Numbered from the stretch's first letter, positions 18,509-28,283 are shown. The stretch is DNA of 64,000 bases from Chitinophaga sp. sic0106 (GCF_019219075.1 NZ_JAHUWJ010000007.1:310001-374000); one strand, 5' to 3'. Notes: generated by a model from the sequence alone, not told the origin. Made by a program: numbers and translations.

Positions 18509-20830
18509 ATGAAGCTCCAACGTTATGTAAATGCTGCCGCATGTGCCCTCGCCATCCTGACAGCCTGCAACCATCAAAATGGGCAGGAGCAGTCGGCGGA
18601 AAAAATGCCCGACATCGTGGATTATAATTTCCACGTCCGGCCGATATTATCGGACAAATGCTTTGCCTGTCATGGCCCAGATGCTAACAAGCGTGAAGCC
18701 GGGCTGCGACTCGACATTGGCGACAGCGCCTACAAGGCCCTGAAGGACTCACCCGGACAACATGCCCTGGTACCTGGTAACCCAATGGCATCCGTATTAT
18801 TTCAGCGTATCAGCACAACGGATACAGCCATGCGAATGCCCCCTGCCTCCAGCAATCTGGTGCTGAGTAGTTTTGAGGTAAAGCTCATAGAAAAATGGAT
18901 CAAACAAGGCGCCAAATACAAACCTCACTGGGCATTTGTCGTACCCGCAACGCCGCCAATTCCGGCAGTGCCAGATCCTGCATGGACGCGTAACGCAATA
19001 GACTATTTCACGCTGGCGAAGATGACAGAAAAAGGGCTTTCTCCCAACCCGGTGGCAGATCAGGAGCGACTGCTAAAACGCCTCAGCCTGGACCTTACCG
19101 GACTACCTCCCACGCCTGAACGAATGCAACGCTTTGCAAAAGACAGCAGCAGCAAAGGTTATGAGCAAATAGTAGATGAACTGCTGCAGGATAGCGCTTA
19201 TGGAGAAAAAATGGCCGTTCACTGGATGGATGTAGCCCGTTATGCGGACTCTCACGGATACCAGGATGATAACTATCGCAGCATGTGGCCATGGCGCGAC
19301 TGGGTGATACATGCATTCAACCGCAACCTCTCCTATAAGGATTTTGTGACCTGGCAAATTGCAGGCGACATGATGCCTGCTGCTACACGGGAGCAGCTGC
19401 TGGCATCCGCCTTTAACCGAAATCATAAAATAACGGAAGAAGGCGGTGTTATTGATGAGGAATACCGTATTGAATATGTAACTGACCGCACTAATACATT
19501 TGGTAAGAGCTTACTCGGTATTACCATAGAATGTGCTCACTGCCATGATCATAAATATGATCCCTTTTCTCAAAAAGAATATTACCAGCTTTTTGCCTTC
19601 TTCAACAATGTAACGGAGGTAGGGCTCGAGTCGGTGGTAGGAGGACCAGAAACATACGCCAAAAAACCTTTTATGGAGATCAGCAGGGAGGATCTGAATG
19701 GTGTTCTGCATTTTCTCAATAAACGTGATACTTCCAGGCTGATAGTTTCTGTGATGGGAGAAAGAGATACCACGAGAAAGACTTATATATTAGGTCGCGG
19801 AAACTATGATAATCCAACTGATGAAGTAACGCCGGGCACACCTGTATCTGTATTACCTTTCAATACCAATACTTATCCTGCCAACAGGCTTGGATTGGCC
19901 AGATGGCTGTTTGACCCTGCAAACCCGCTGACAGCACGTGTTTTCGTAAATCAGATCTGGCAGGAATTTTTTGGCAAAGGCATAGTAAAAAGCACCGGCG
20001 ATTTTGGCATGCAAGGCGACCTCCCAAGTAACCCTGCATTGCTCGACTGGCTGGCAGTAGATTTTCAGCAACATGGCTGGAATATTAAGAGATTGGTAAA
20101 GCAATTGGTCATGTCGGCCACCTACCGCCAATCTGCGGTTATAAGCCCTGAGAAACTGAAAGCAGACCCCGAGAACATATACCTTGCCCGTGGGCCACGT
20201 TTTCGGCTGCCGGCAGAAACCGTTCGCGACCTGGTATTACAAAGCAGTGGACTACTGGTGCACGAAGTAGGCGGCCCCAGTGTAAAGCCCTATCAACCAG
20301 TGGGGCTGTGGGAGCAGGCCACCAGCGGCCGCGGACAACTTAGTACTTACCGCCAGGACCATGGTGAAAGCCTTTACCGCCGTGGACTTTACACCTTCAT
20401 CAAAAGAACAGTACCACCGCCATCGATGATGATATTCGATGCCAGCAACCGCGATCAATGCGAAGTAAAACGTTCCGCCACCAATACACCCCTGCAGGCA
20501 CTCATGATGCTGAACGACCCTACAGTACTGGAGGCCTCCAGGGTACTGGCTTCCCGCCTTATGCAGGAAGGCGGCAACACAAAGCAACAAATCCAGAAGG
20601 CTTTTCAACTGATCGTATGCCGTTCACCGCAAACACAGGAAACGGCTACCCTGCTGCAATACTATACGGCGCAGCAGTCCTATTATAAAAAGGAACGGGC
20701 CAAGGCAGCCCAACTGCTGCATCATGGCGAATTCCCCATGGCAAACATTCCCGATCAGGCTGCCTGGGCTGCCATGATGCAGGTGATTACTACCATCTAC
20801 AATTTGGAAGAAACACTTTCCAAAACATAG
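18509..20830 (+). CDS. PSCyt1-PSD1 (DUF1549/DUF1553) haem lipoprotein
   Basis: Lipoprotein of the family first catalogued in Planctomycetes. I start it at the ATG at 18509, which gives MKLQRYVNAAACALAILTAC with a lipobox; the GTG at 18485 adds eight poorly placed residues. The N-terminal PSCyt1 cytochrome domain has CFACH (Cys51, Cys54, His55), then comes DUF1549 (about 150-345) ending in a second haem-type motif CAHCH (Cys342, Cys345, His346), and DUF1553 to the end (NPLTARVFVNQIWQEFFGKGIVKSTGDFG). Its role is unknown; it may be a surface or periplasmic redox enzyme acting on a complex polymer. It is first of a four-gene operon whose members recur together in this family group. Confidence 0.85.
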   Translation: MKLQRYVNAAACALAILTACNHQNGQEQSAEKMPDIVDYNFHVRPILSDKCFACHGPDANKREAGLRLDIGDSAYKALKDSPGQHALVPGNPMASVLFQRISTTDTAMRMPPASSNLVLSSFEVKLIEKWIKQGAKYKPHWAFVVPATPPIPAVPDPAWTRNAIDYFTLAKMTEKGLSPNPVADQERLLKRLSLDLTGLPPTPERMQRFAKDSSSKGYEQIVDELLQDSAYGEKMAVHWMDVARYADSHGYQDDNYRSMWPWRDWVIHAFNRNLSYKDFVTWQIAGDMMPAATREQLLASAFNRNHKITEEGGVIDEEYRIEYVTDRTNTFGKSLLGITIECAHCHDHKYDPFSQKEYYQLFAFFNNVTEVGLESVVGGPETYAKKPFMEISREDLNGVLHFLNKRDTSRLIVSVMGERDTTRKTYILGRGNYDNPTDEVTPGTPVSVLPFNTNTYPANRLGLARWLFDPANPLTARVFVNQIWQEFFGKGIVKSTGDFGMQGDLPSNPALLDWLAVDFQQHGWNIKRLVKQLVMSATYRQSAVISPEKLKADPENIYLARGPRFRLPAETVRDLVLQSSGLLVHEVGGPSVKPYQPVGLWEQATSGRGQLSTYRQDHGESLYRRGLYTFIKRTVPPPSMMIFDASNRDQCEVKRSATNTPLQALMMLNDPTVLEASRVLASRLMQEGGNTKQQIQKAFQLIVCRSPQTQETATLLQYYTAQQSYYKKERAKAAQLLHHGEFPMANIPDQAAWAAMMQVITTIYNLEETLSKT

Positions 20831-20883
20831 GCACCCGATGCTGTAAAAATAAGTTACCACATTCTCCATCAAAAAATGACCTG

Positions 20884-22335
20884 ATGAAAAACGAATTCTT
20901 TGAACATCATCTGAACATGAACCGCCGGAAATTCCTCTCCCGGCTCAGTTTAGGTATAGGCAGTGCGGCACTGGGGTCCTTGCTGATACCAGATCTTTTC
21001 CGAAACAACATTACAGATGAAGCCCCATTCGTTCCCGGCATCCCACACTTCGCTCCCAAAGCAAAAAGGATCATCTATCTCTTTCAGAATGGTGCACCAT
21101 CGCAACTGGAAAGTTTTGACTACAAGCCCAAACTGCGGGAGATGATGGGACAGGATTTGCCGGCATCTATCCGGCAAGGACAAAGGCTTACGGGGATGAC
21201 TGCCGGGCAATCCTCCTTTCCGCTTGTAGGTTCCTATTACGATTTTAAGGAGTATGGAGAATCCAGGGCATGGATAAGTGATTTGTTTCCTCACACTGCA
21301 AAAATAGTTGATGATATATGCATTGTACGTTCTATGTTCACAGAAGCCATCAACCATGATCCTGCCCTGACTTTTTTCCAGACAGGTGCGCAGCAGGGAA
21401 ACCGCGCCAGTTTTGGTTCCTGGATGAGTTATGGACTTGGAAGTGAAAATAAAAATCTGCCTGCCTTCTGTGTTTTGTTATCCAGAGGAAAAGGAAACGG
21501 ACAAGGCGTGTACTCCAAGTTATGGTCCAATGGCTTTCTGGACAGCATACACCAGGGGGTGCAGTTCAGCAGCGGTGATAGCCCGGTATTATATCTCAAC
21601 AATCCTGTAGGCATAGATATGGCCAACAGACGGCAAATGCTGGACCAGCTGGCCGCGTTGAATGACCAGTCCTACAAATCCTTTGGAGATCCGGAGATCA
21701 ACACAAAGATACAGCAGTACGAAATGGCGTATCGCATGCAGACAGCTGTGCCAGAGTTAACCGATCTTTCACGGGAGTCCGATGACACCATTAAGTTGTA
21801 CGGACCTGAAAGTCTTGTTCCCGGCACGTTTGCCGCCAATTGCCTGCTGGCAAGAAAGCTATCAGAAAGTGGTGTCCGATTCGTTCAGCTTTATCATCAG
21901 GGTTGGGATCAGCATGGAAACCTGCCCAATGAAATGGCTGGTCAGGCAAAAGACGTAGACCGTGCATCCGCAGCGCTGATCACTGACCTGAAACAGCGCG
22001 GCCTGCTGGATGAAACATTGGTGATATGGGGAGGTGAATTTGGGAGAACAAATTATTGCCAGGGTAAGATGACGGCAGACAATTATGGCCGTGACCATCA
22101 TCCACGCGCTTTCTCCATCTGGATGGCAGGAGGCGGCGTAAAACCAGGTGTGTACGGTGAAACCGACGAGTTCGGGTACAATATAGTAAAAGATCCTGTG
22201 CATGTACATGATCTCCACGCCACCATACTACACCTCATGGGCCTGGATCATGAAAAACTCACTTTTAAACACCAGGGCCGTCGTTACCGCCTTACAGACG
22301 TTGCCGGCAAAGTTATACCAGGATTAATGGCTTGA
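20884..22335 (+). CDS. DUF1501 (sulfatase/phosphatase-fold) Tat-exported protein
   Basis: A 483-residue DUF1501 protein, a branch of the alkaline-phosphatase/sulfatase fold. The N-terminus has a twin-arginine signal (MNRRKFLSRLSLGIGSAALGSLL) after a short leader (MKNEFFEHHL) that is common in this family, so I keep the 20884 start. Conserved parts include KRIIYLFQNGAPSQLESFDYKP, RSMFTEAINHDPALTFFQTG, VRFVQLYHQGWDQHGN and VIWGGEFGRTNY...GRDHHPRAFSIWMAGGG. The His/Asp-rich blocks suggest metal ligands. It lies 53 bases after the PSD1 gene, the usual partner in known PSD1-DUF1501 pairs. Biochemical activity is not established. Confidence 0.85.
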   Translation: MKNEFFEHHLNMNRRKFLSRLSLGIGSAALGSLLIPDLFRNNITDEAPFVPGIPHFAPKAKRIIYLFQNGAPSQLESFDYKPKLREMMGQDLPASIRQGQRLTGMTAGQSSFPLVGSYYDFKEYGESRAWISDLFPHTAKIVDDICIVRSMFTEAINHDPALTFFQTGAQQGNRASFGSWMSYGLGSENKNLPAFCVLLSRGKGNGQGVYSKLWSNGFLDSIHQGVQFSSGDSPVLYLNNPVGIDMANRRQMLDQLAALNDQSYKSFGDPEINTKIQQYEMAYRMQTAVPELTDLSRESDDTIKLYGPESLVPGTFAANCLLARKLSESGVRFVQLYHQGWDQHGNLPNEMAGQAKDVDRASAALITDLKQRGLLDETLVIWGGEFGRTNYCQGKMTADNYGRDHHPRAFSIWMAGGGVKPGVYGETDEFGYNIVKDPVHVHDLHATILHLMGLDHEKLTFKHQGRRYRLTDVAGKVIPGLMA

Positions 22336-22350
22336 TAAAAATACAGTACA

Positions 22351-23376
22351 ATGGAAAGAAGAAAATTCATACAGGCATCCACGTTAGTTGCCGCATCCTT
22401 TTATATTTCCCGTGATCTTTTTGCCCGCCCCAAGGGTCCTGTATACGGACACCAGGGCATGCGCTATTCGCTGGATACCCGTTGGGGCACACTCGACAGT
22501 AACAGGCACCCGGTAAAAGACTGCCATGAAATGGTGCAGGACAGCAAAGGACGTATTATCCTGCTGACCAACGAAACGAAAAATAACGTCCTGATCTACA
22601 ATAAATCCGGCAAACTATTGTCGTATTGGGGGCATGAATTCCCCGGAGCGCACGGGCTTACACTCACCAATGAAAACGGAACAGAATATTTGTTTATCAC
22701 AGATACCGACAGACACCAGGTATTTAAAACTACCATGGATGGTAAAATTGTGTTAACGATAGATTATCCTGCCGTGACCGGATTATACAAGAAGAAAGAA
22801 GAATTTGTGCCTACCGAAACTACGGTTGCCGACAATGGAGATATTTATATTGCCGACGGATATGGGGCCCAGTATATTCTTCATTACGACCGTAACGGTA
22901 AGTTACTGCATACATTTGGAGGTCGTGGTGAAGGGGATGCGCACCTTGATAATGCGCATGGTATATGTGTCGACCGTCGCCAGGGAACCCCTTCCCTGCT
23001 GGTAACGGACCGTACCCGCAATTGCTTCAAGCGTTTCAGCATGGATGGAAAATTACAGGAAATAATTTCACTGCCAGGCGCCTGCGTATGTCGCCCGGTC
23101 ATAAAGGGAGATCACCTTTATGCCGCCGTACTGCGTTCACCCGATATGGGGGTAAGTGGCAGCGGGTTTGTTACCATTCTCGACAGGGATAATAAGGTCA
23201 TCTCAAACATTGGAGGTACAGCTCCCATGTATACTAACGGCCAGTTACAGCCTATGAAACAGGCCGAAAAGATATTCGTGCACCCACATGACGTTTGTGT
23301 GGACGATGATGAAAACCTGTATGTTGCCCAGTGGGCCGCAGGAAAAGTGTATCCTTATAAACTCAGGAGGGTATAA
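22351..23376 (+). CDS. Tat-exported NHL-repeat six-bladed beta-propeller
   Basis: A 341-residue protein with a Tat signal (MERRKFIQASTLVAASFYISRDLFA) and a run of NHL-type blades, for example NGDIYIADGYGAQYILHYDRNG, GICVDRRQGTPSLLVTDRTRN and DVCVDDDENLYVAQWAAGKV. The layout resembles peptidylglycine amidating-lyase-like propellers. Such propellers bind ligands or proteins and some are lyases; no catalytic role can be claimed. It starts 15 bases after the DUF1501 gene and its stop overlaps the next start by one base, so it is part of the same operon and probably acts in the periplasm with the haem proteins. Confidence 0.82.
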   Translation: MERRKFIQASTLVAASFYISRDLFARPKGPVYGHQGMRYSLDTRWGTLDSNRHPVKDCHEMVQDSKGRIILLTNETKNNVLIYNKSGKLLSYWGHEFPGAHGLTLTNENGTEYLFITDTDRHQVFKTTMDGKIVLTIDYPAVTGLYKKKEEFVPTETTVADNGDIYIADGYGAQYILHYDRNGKLLHTFGGRGEGDAHLDNAHGICVDRRQGTPSLLVTDRTRNCFKRFSMDGKLQEIISLPGACVCRPVIKGDHLYAAVLRSPDMGVSGSGFVTILDRDNKVISNIGGTAPMYTNGQLQPMKQAEKIFVHPHDVCVDDDENLYVAQWAAGKVYPYKLRRV

Positions 23377-25532
23377 TGAGATGGAATCCTTTTCGTTGGC
23401 AGTATGCAGGTAACCAATTATTAATTGCCACTAACTTATTTGCAGGAGTTGTATTTATTGGTGGTAGCCGCATTGTGGTGCCGGCATGGCTTCAGGTACT
23501 GGGGCGTATGCACCCCCTGTTTTTACATTTCCCTATCGTACTACTGATAATAAGTGGTTTGCTGCTACTTATTCCAATGCGCTCGCCGGCAGGACGCGAG
23601 GTGAAAGCACAATTTACCTCCTGGCTGCTGTTGGTTGCAGCGCTCAGTTCAGCCGTTACCGTTATAATGGGTCTGCTACTGGCCAGTGAACCCGGCTATA
23701 GCGATAATGGCGCTATTCAATGGCATAAGTGGGGTGGAATGGCTGTATTATGGACTGCATCCACCTTATATTGGCTCCGCAATGCTACCATCCAATGGGT
23801 ACTGAAAATTAATGCAGCTGTAACAATAGTGCTCGTGATCTTAACAGGGCATTTCGGGGCCGACCTCACCCATGGCGCCAATTTTGTGCTAACACCGGTG
23901 ATGCCACAAAATCCCCCTGTTGCATTTGACAAGGCACTCGTGTATGAGCATCTCGTCAAACCGATTCTCCAGGAAAAATGTATGAACTGCCATCAAACGG
24001 GGAAGGCAAAAGGTGGATTATCTATGGAATTACCTAAGCAATTGCTCACCGGAGGTAAAACCGGCAAGTTGTTTATCCCAGGCAATCCCGATATCAGTTT
24101 ACTGATGGAACGACTACATCTCCCCGAAACAGATAAAAAGCATATGCCTCCTGCGGGGAAGCCACAACTTACTGCTGAAGAAGCTGCCGTGTTATATCAC
24201 TGGATCAAGGGCGGTGCTGACTTTAAGGCTATGGTGGCCTCACTACCTGCACATGATAGTTTGCGGTTGCTAGCCACCGCTCGCTTGCAGCCGGCAGCTG
24301 ATAACGAACCGGTATATGATTTTGCTCCTGCTGATGCAAAGCTGGTGCAGCAGCTCAATAACAACTACCGCGTCGTATATCCAATAGCGTTAAACCAGGC
24401 GCCACTGGTGGCAAACTGGTACAATAAAGATAAATTCGACATTCAATCAGTGGTAGAGCTGCTTAAGCTAAAGGAACAGCTGATAGAAATGCATTTGCAA
24501 AAGATGCCGGTTAAAGATGCTGACCTGGAAGTAATATCACAATTCAAACAACTGCGGGTGCTCAACCTGAGCTTTACAAACATTACAGGGAAGACATTAG
24601 CAGTTCTTGCAAAATTGCCACATTTGCGTAGTCTGTCTATCTCCGGTACTACAGTAAACATTCAGCAGCTCATGCAACTTAAGTCCGCCCCGGCACTACA
24701 AGCGCTTTATGTATGGAATACTGGGCTTTCTCCCGCCGATATTTCCGAGGCGCAAAAAGGATTTCCTCAGACCACCCTGGTGAAAGGCTTCACCAACGAC
24801 AATGGGGAAATGCTGAAACTTAACCAGCCAAACCTTGTCAGTCCCGCAGCCGTTTTCAGGAATAATATGCAGTTAAAACTACAGCATCCTGTTAATGGAG
24901 TAGCTATACGTTTCACATTGGATGGCAGTGATCCCGACAGTGTACACTCTCCGATTTTCAAGGATAGTATACTTATTACGGACAATACAATCGTTAAAGC
25001 GATTGCCTGTAAGGATGGCTGGTACGCCAGCGATCCGCTACAATTATCTCTCTACAAAACTACCTACCAGCCTGATAGTATTACGCTCCTGCACCCACCG
25101 GAAGGGTCATACGTAGGCAGTGGCAGCAAAACACTTTTTGACGGACAAAAAGGAAGTAAAGATTTTGGCAGTGGCAAATGGCTTGGGTTTCTGAAGAACG
25201 GCTTTGAAGCAGCGGTACATTTTCCTAAGCAGGTATCGCTTTCGGAGGTAGCCATAGGCAGCTTCCGCCACACCGGGGCACACATTTTTATGCCTCACGA
25301 AGTAGAAATATGGGGAGGTAATGACATCCGGCACCTGAAACTGTTAAAGAAGATGGTACCCACACCGGATAAGAAAGATGATGCTGTTGCCACTATGTCT
25401 ATTAACTGTTCTTTCCCTGTTGCAGAGGTGTCTTGCCTGAAGATAGTGGTAACACCTACTACGATACCAGCCTGGCATCCGGATAAGGGAAAGCATGGAT
25501 GGTTTTTTGTGGATGAGTTATTGTTTAATTAG
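23376..25532 (+). CDS. DUF2231 membrane protein fused to cytochrome c, LRR-like and chitobiase-type domains
   Basis: A 718-residue mosaic. The N-terminus carries four or five transmembrane helices of the DUF2231 type (RMHPLFLHFPIVLLIISG..., about 10-180). A cytochrome c-like domain follows with CMNCH (Cys202, Cys205, His206) and HMPPAGKPQL as likely distal-Met region. Then come a leucine-rich segment (about 340-450, LRVLNLSFTNITGKTLAVLAKLPHLRSLSI), a chitobiase-type beta-sandwich (IRFTLDGSDPDSVHSPIF) and a C-terminal discoidin-like domain. It starts inside the previous stop (TAATG) after a good AGGAGG ribosome site at 23365-23370. It probably ties the exported PSD1/DUF1501/NHL set to the membrane and to electron transfer, which is inference. 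Confidence 0.82.
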   Translation: MRWNPFRWQYAGNQLLIATNLFAGVVFIGGSRIVVPAWLQVLGRMHPLFLHFPIVLLIISGLLLLIPMRSPAGREVKAQFTSWLLLVAALSSAVTVIMGLLLASEPGYSDNGAIQWHKWGGMAVLWTASTLYWLRNATIQWVLKINAAVTIVLVILTGHFGADLTHGANFVLTPVMPQNPPVAFDKALVYEHLVKPILQEKCMNCHQTGKAKGGLSMELPKQLLTGGKTGKLFIPGNPDISLLMERLHLPETDKKHMPPAGKPQLTAEEAAVLYHWIKGGADFKAMVASLPAHDSLRLLATARLQPAADNEPVYDFAPADAKLVQQLNNNYRVVYPIALNQAPLVANWYNKDKFDIQSVVELLKLKEQLIEMHLQKMPVKDADLEVISQFKQLRVLNLSFTNITGKTLAVLAKLPHLRSLSISGTTVNIQQLMQLKSAPALQALYVWNTGLSPADISEAQKGFPQTTLVKGFTNDNGEMLKLNQPNLVSPAAVFRNNMQLKLQHPVNGVAIRFTLDGSDPDSVHSPIFKDSILITDNTIVKAIACKDGWYASDPLQLSLYKTTYQPDSITLLHPPEGSYVGSGSKTLFDGQKGSKDFGSGKWLGFLKNGFEAAVHFPKQVSLSEVAIGSFRHTGAHIFMPHEVEIWGGNDIRHLKLLKKMVPTPDKKDDAVATMSINCSFPVAEVSCLKIVVTPTTIPAWHPDKGKHGWFFVDELLFN

Positions 25533-25609
25533 TCCGGAATGAATGATTCAGGGAATAGAGGTCCTGGATACTAGGCGGAGAAAGCGGAAGCTGGTCCAGA
25601 TTTAGTTTG

Positions 25610-25644
25610 TACAGGGCGTCCTAAAAATTTTTAGACGTCCTGTA
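25610..25644. terminator. Bidirectional hairpin between convergent genes
   Basis: TACAGGGCGTCCTAAAAA pairs, with one bulge, to TTTTTAGACGTCCTGTA. It lies between the end of the PSD1 operon (25532) and the end of the convergent DUF6438-like gene (25664) and has A/T tracts in both arms, so it can serve both directions. Confidence 0.65.
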
Positions 25645-25663
25645 GCTACCTGACTTATCTGAC

Positions 25664-26533
25664 CTACAGCCACGACTGCGAAGTCCTAATGGTTTCAAAA
25701 AACCGGTAAAGCGTTTGTAAGCCGCGGGTACCATTCATGCCGTAATCTTCAACAGACATCTCCTTCCCATTGTCGAATACAATATGTAAATATGCTGTGG
25801 GGTGGTCCGTAGCGCTCACTGCAAAACGCGGATCTAATGCTGCTACATTTATGTATCCAATGAGGGTTAATAACTCATTGAAAGTTGTTTCTTTCAAAAA
25901 ACAGATATAATGGCCACCGTTCCTGCCAGTAAAGGAGCCTGCTTCATAATCCATACAGCGATTTTTGTGAATGGTAATCTTATACTGAGGGCAGGTCCCA
26001 TGGCAGGTGGTTGTAGCCAGCCGGATGGATTGTATCTCCGCAACAACCGGTTTTGGATTAAATTCCACAAAGCCTCCAGACAGGTACCTCAGAGTATCAG
26101 CGAATTTAGTGGTCATCGGGGTAAGGTAATCTGTCGCGGTGAACTGCCGCAGGGTATCACCCCTGTCAGCAGCGCGTTTTACCAGATTAACATAACGATT
26201 CGTCTTCTCATTTCTGAGTATTAAGGCATTATGATATGCCCCCTGCAGGGTGTACTTCATGAAATAGTCCGCGGGGCTTATATACAATGGTCTGAATCCC
26301 CATTTGTCTTTGTCCATTATCACCATTACTCTCTCTGCACCTTCCACTACCAGGTCAGTAAGCCCGTTACTATCCAGATCCATTTTCAGGAATGAAACCG
26401 CCCCGTCGCTTATATTTCTGTCAAATCCAGTAACAAAGAACTTGACTTCCATAAGGGAGTTCAGGCTGTCTATCCGGTTAGAATAGGCGTGAAAGGAGCT
26501 GAGGGTGAGGAGAACTATTAAAATTAATCGCAT
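25664..26533 (-). CDS. Secreted protein with DUF6438-like C-terminal domain
   Basis: A 289-residue exported protein (signal peptide MRLILIVLLTLSSFHAYS). The N-terminal half has an FG-GAP-like phrase (MDLDSNGLTDLVVEGAERVMVIMDKD). The C-terminal half holds IRLATTTCHGTCPQYKITIHKN and a final VEDYGMNGTRGLQTLYRFFE, which fit my recollection of the DUF6438 family, small periplasmic domains with a conserved C-x-G-x-C-P pair. Function is unknown. It stands alone on the minus strand and shares no visible operon with the RDD gene 166 bases upstream. Confidence 0.65.
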   Translation of the reverse strand: MRLILIVLLTLSSFHAYSNRIDSLNSLMEVKFFVTGFDRNISDGAVSFLKMDLDSNGLTDLVVEGAERVMVIMDKDKWGFRPLYISPADYFMKYTLQGAYHNALILRNEKTNRYVNLVKRAADRGDTLRQFTATDYLTPMTTKFADTLRYLSGGFVEFNPKPVVAEIQSIRLATTTCHGTCPQYKITIHKNRCMDYEAGSFTGRNGGHYICFLKETTFNELLTLIGYINVAALDPRFAVSATDHPTAYLHIVFDNGKEMSVEDYGMNGTRGLQTLYRFFETIRTSQSWL

Positions 26534-26699
26534 CGGAGTTATTGGGGTTTAGGCTGACTAAAATAAAAATATGGAAAAAACTTACAAAATCGTAAGTCCT
26601 TTCATGATTAAAATTAAACTTAATGAATCACTTCAAAACTCAAATTCTTATGGCCAAAGTTTAACGAAGGTCACATTAGGATTTCATTATTACCTGTTT

Positions 26700-27176
26700 T
26701 TAATATTCAGACTTAAGCCTGGACTTTTTCAGATTTATTACCAATGTTTCGGTCCATTTGTCGTGCCACGGATAACTTGGGTTACCCAACGCACTTAGCG
26801 CTTCAAACGGCACAGATCTGGCGATACCCCTCAAAAATAAAGTTGTGGCAGAAGGTACTGTACCATCCTCTGTCATCACTGCAGTGCCGGTGATCAATTT
26901 CCCGAATGACCTGCCTTTCATAAGCATTTCCAATACGCCCATGTATAAACCATACATAACAAGGGTGATCAACCTATCGAGCAGCGTATTTTTCTCAAGA
27001 TAAACAGTAAACTCCATCATAGTAGAAGAAAGTAATACTATAACTGCCCAGAAAGAAAATAAGAACACATAAAACCCCAGCAGGTCTATGAGGTAATTGG
27101 CAAGCCGTTTGCCGGAGGAGGCCTGCACAAGGTCTACCTCTTCTTCTTCAAAGATTGATTTTTCGATTGATTCCAT
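26700..27176 (-). CDS. RDD-family membrane protein
   Basis: A 158-residue inner-membrane protein with the RDD-family pattern: GKRLANYLIDLLGFYVFLFSFWAV, a second helix around LITLVMYGLYMGVLEMLM, the conserved GRSFGKLITGTAVMTEDG, and RGIARSVPFEALSAL...WHDKWTETLVI. RDD proteins have no settled function; some are linked to sodium/proton exchange or stress. Length is normal for the family. The sequence looks intact and is probably monocistronic. Confidence 0.85.
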   Translation of the reverse strand: MESIEKSIFEEEEVDLVQASSGKRLANYLIDLLGFYVFLFSFWAVIVLLSSTMMEFTVYLEKNTLLDRLITLVMYGLYMGVLEMLMKGRSFGKLITGTAVMTEDGTVPSATTLFLRGIARSVPFEALSALGNPSYPWHDKWTETLVINLKKSRLKSEY

Positions 27177-27483
27177 AGGGATAAAAATTTACCTGGCGCC
27201 AAAATAAGAAAAAGGATTAACACTGCCATGTACTGGTTCATTCCACCAATCAGGAATATTGGTAGAAAATAAAACCCAAGTAAAAAAGCCTGAGTTCTGC
27301 AATGGTTTGCGGACTGTCAATTTGACCTCCAATTCCTATCTTTTCCGGCAGTCAAAATACTGGAGTATTAAACTGCGGTATTATAGCAGGACATGAACAT
27401 TTGTATAACAAATTTGGCGATTACTGCCATTGTTCCATTTTTAAAAATGGTTGTTTTGGATTTCAACCAAATAAAACCACGAT
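27177..27483. other. Intergenic region before GH11 with a 16-base palindrome
   Basis: A 307-base gap between the divergent RDD and GH11 genes. It contains the perfect palindrome CCATTTTTAAAAATGG at 27435-27450, 34 bases upstream of the GH11 start, a possible operator or small stem. No other gene-like content was seen. Confidence 0.5.
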
Positions 27484-28227
27484 ATGAAAAAACAAAACCC
27501 ATTAGTTACTTTGGGCGCTGCTGCCATCATTGTACTTGCCAGCGCTACCATGTTAACCAGTTGTAAAAAAGAGGCCAGGACCCTGCCCGAGGTCGTTGGC
27601 AATGAGCGCCCTGCTAACCCGGCCGCCACTGAAACCTACCAGTCAGGTACCAATAATGGCTTCTTTTGGTCACTTTGGAAAAGTGATGGTGCTACCGGTA
27701 CTGTTAACTACGCCAATGGCCCTGGCGGAAATTACAGTGTCAACTGGAATGGATTCAACGGCAACTTCACGTGCGGCAAAGGCTACTCCGCAGGTTCCCC
27801 TACTTACAAAATAGGTTATAACCTGGGCGTTTATTCAAATTCGGGTGGTGGCACCTTCGGCTGGTACGGATGGAGCAGAAACCCTTATTATGAGTATTAT
27901 GTAAATGAAACCTGGGGTTCGGTATCACCGCATACCGGCACTTACTTAGGAACATTTGAAAGTGACGGTGCAGGCTACAACGTGTGGACCCGCTGGATGA
28001 CAGGAAAAAACATAGATGGTGGTGATGGCTTCCGGCAGATTTACAGTTCCAGGGTAACAAAAGTTAGCACCGGACAAAATCGCCTCATTACTTTCGCCAA
28101 CCACTATAACAAGTGGAGTAGCTTTGGCTATACCCTTGGTCAGCTGAACATTCCGGCTATTATGGTTTCTGAAACCTGGGGCACTAACACGAACGGTAGT
28201 ATTAACTGTACTATCTGGGCACAATAA
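27484..28227 (+). CDS. GH11 endo-beta-1,4-xylanase lipoprotein
   Basis: A 247-residue lipoprotein (MKKQNPLVTLGAAAIIVLASATMLTSC, lipobox LTSC) whose body from about residue 45 is a GH11 jelly-roll. Recognisable parts are GGNYSVNWNGFNGNFTCGKGY, YGWSRNPYYEYYVNE, in which the first Glu of YYEYYVNE fits the GH11 nucleophile position, the thumb-like TWGSVSPHTGTYLGT, and the second catalytic region IMVSETWGTNTNGS, with Glu in the general-acid position. The length after the linker (about 195) is usual for GH11. Endo-xylanases cut beta-1,4-xylan. The surface-lipoprotein form is typical of Bacteroidota degraders. It is followed by a strong terminator. Confidence 0.88.
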   Translation: MKKQNPLVTLGAAAIIVLASATMLTSCKKEARTLPEVVGNERPANPAATETYQSGTNNGFFWSLWKSDGATGTVNYANGPGGNYSVNWNGFNGNFTCGKGYSAGSPTYKIGYNLGVYSNSGGGTFGWYGWSRNPYYEYYVNETWGSVSPHTGTYLGTFESDGAGYNVWTRWMTGKNIDGGDGFRQIYSSRVTKVSTGQNRLITFANHYNKWSSFGYTLGQLNIPAIMVSETWGTNTNGSINCTIWAQ

Positions 28228-28245
28228 GTACATGTTTTAATTGCG

Positions 28246-28273
28246 CTGCCTGGCAGACTGCCAGGCAGTTTTT
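28246..28273 (+). terminator. Intrinsic terminator after GH11 gene
   Basis: CTGCCTGGCA pairs perfectly with TGCCAGGCAG around a GAC loop and runs directly into TTTTT. Confidence 0.92.
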
Positions 28274-28283
28274 AATATTATTT

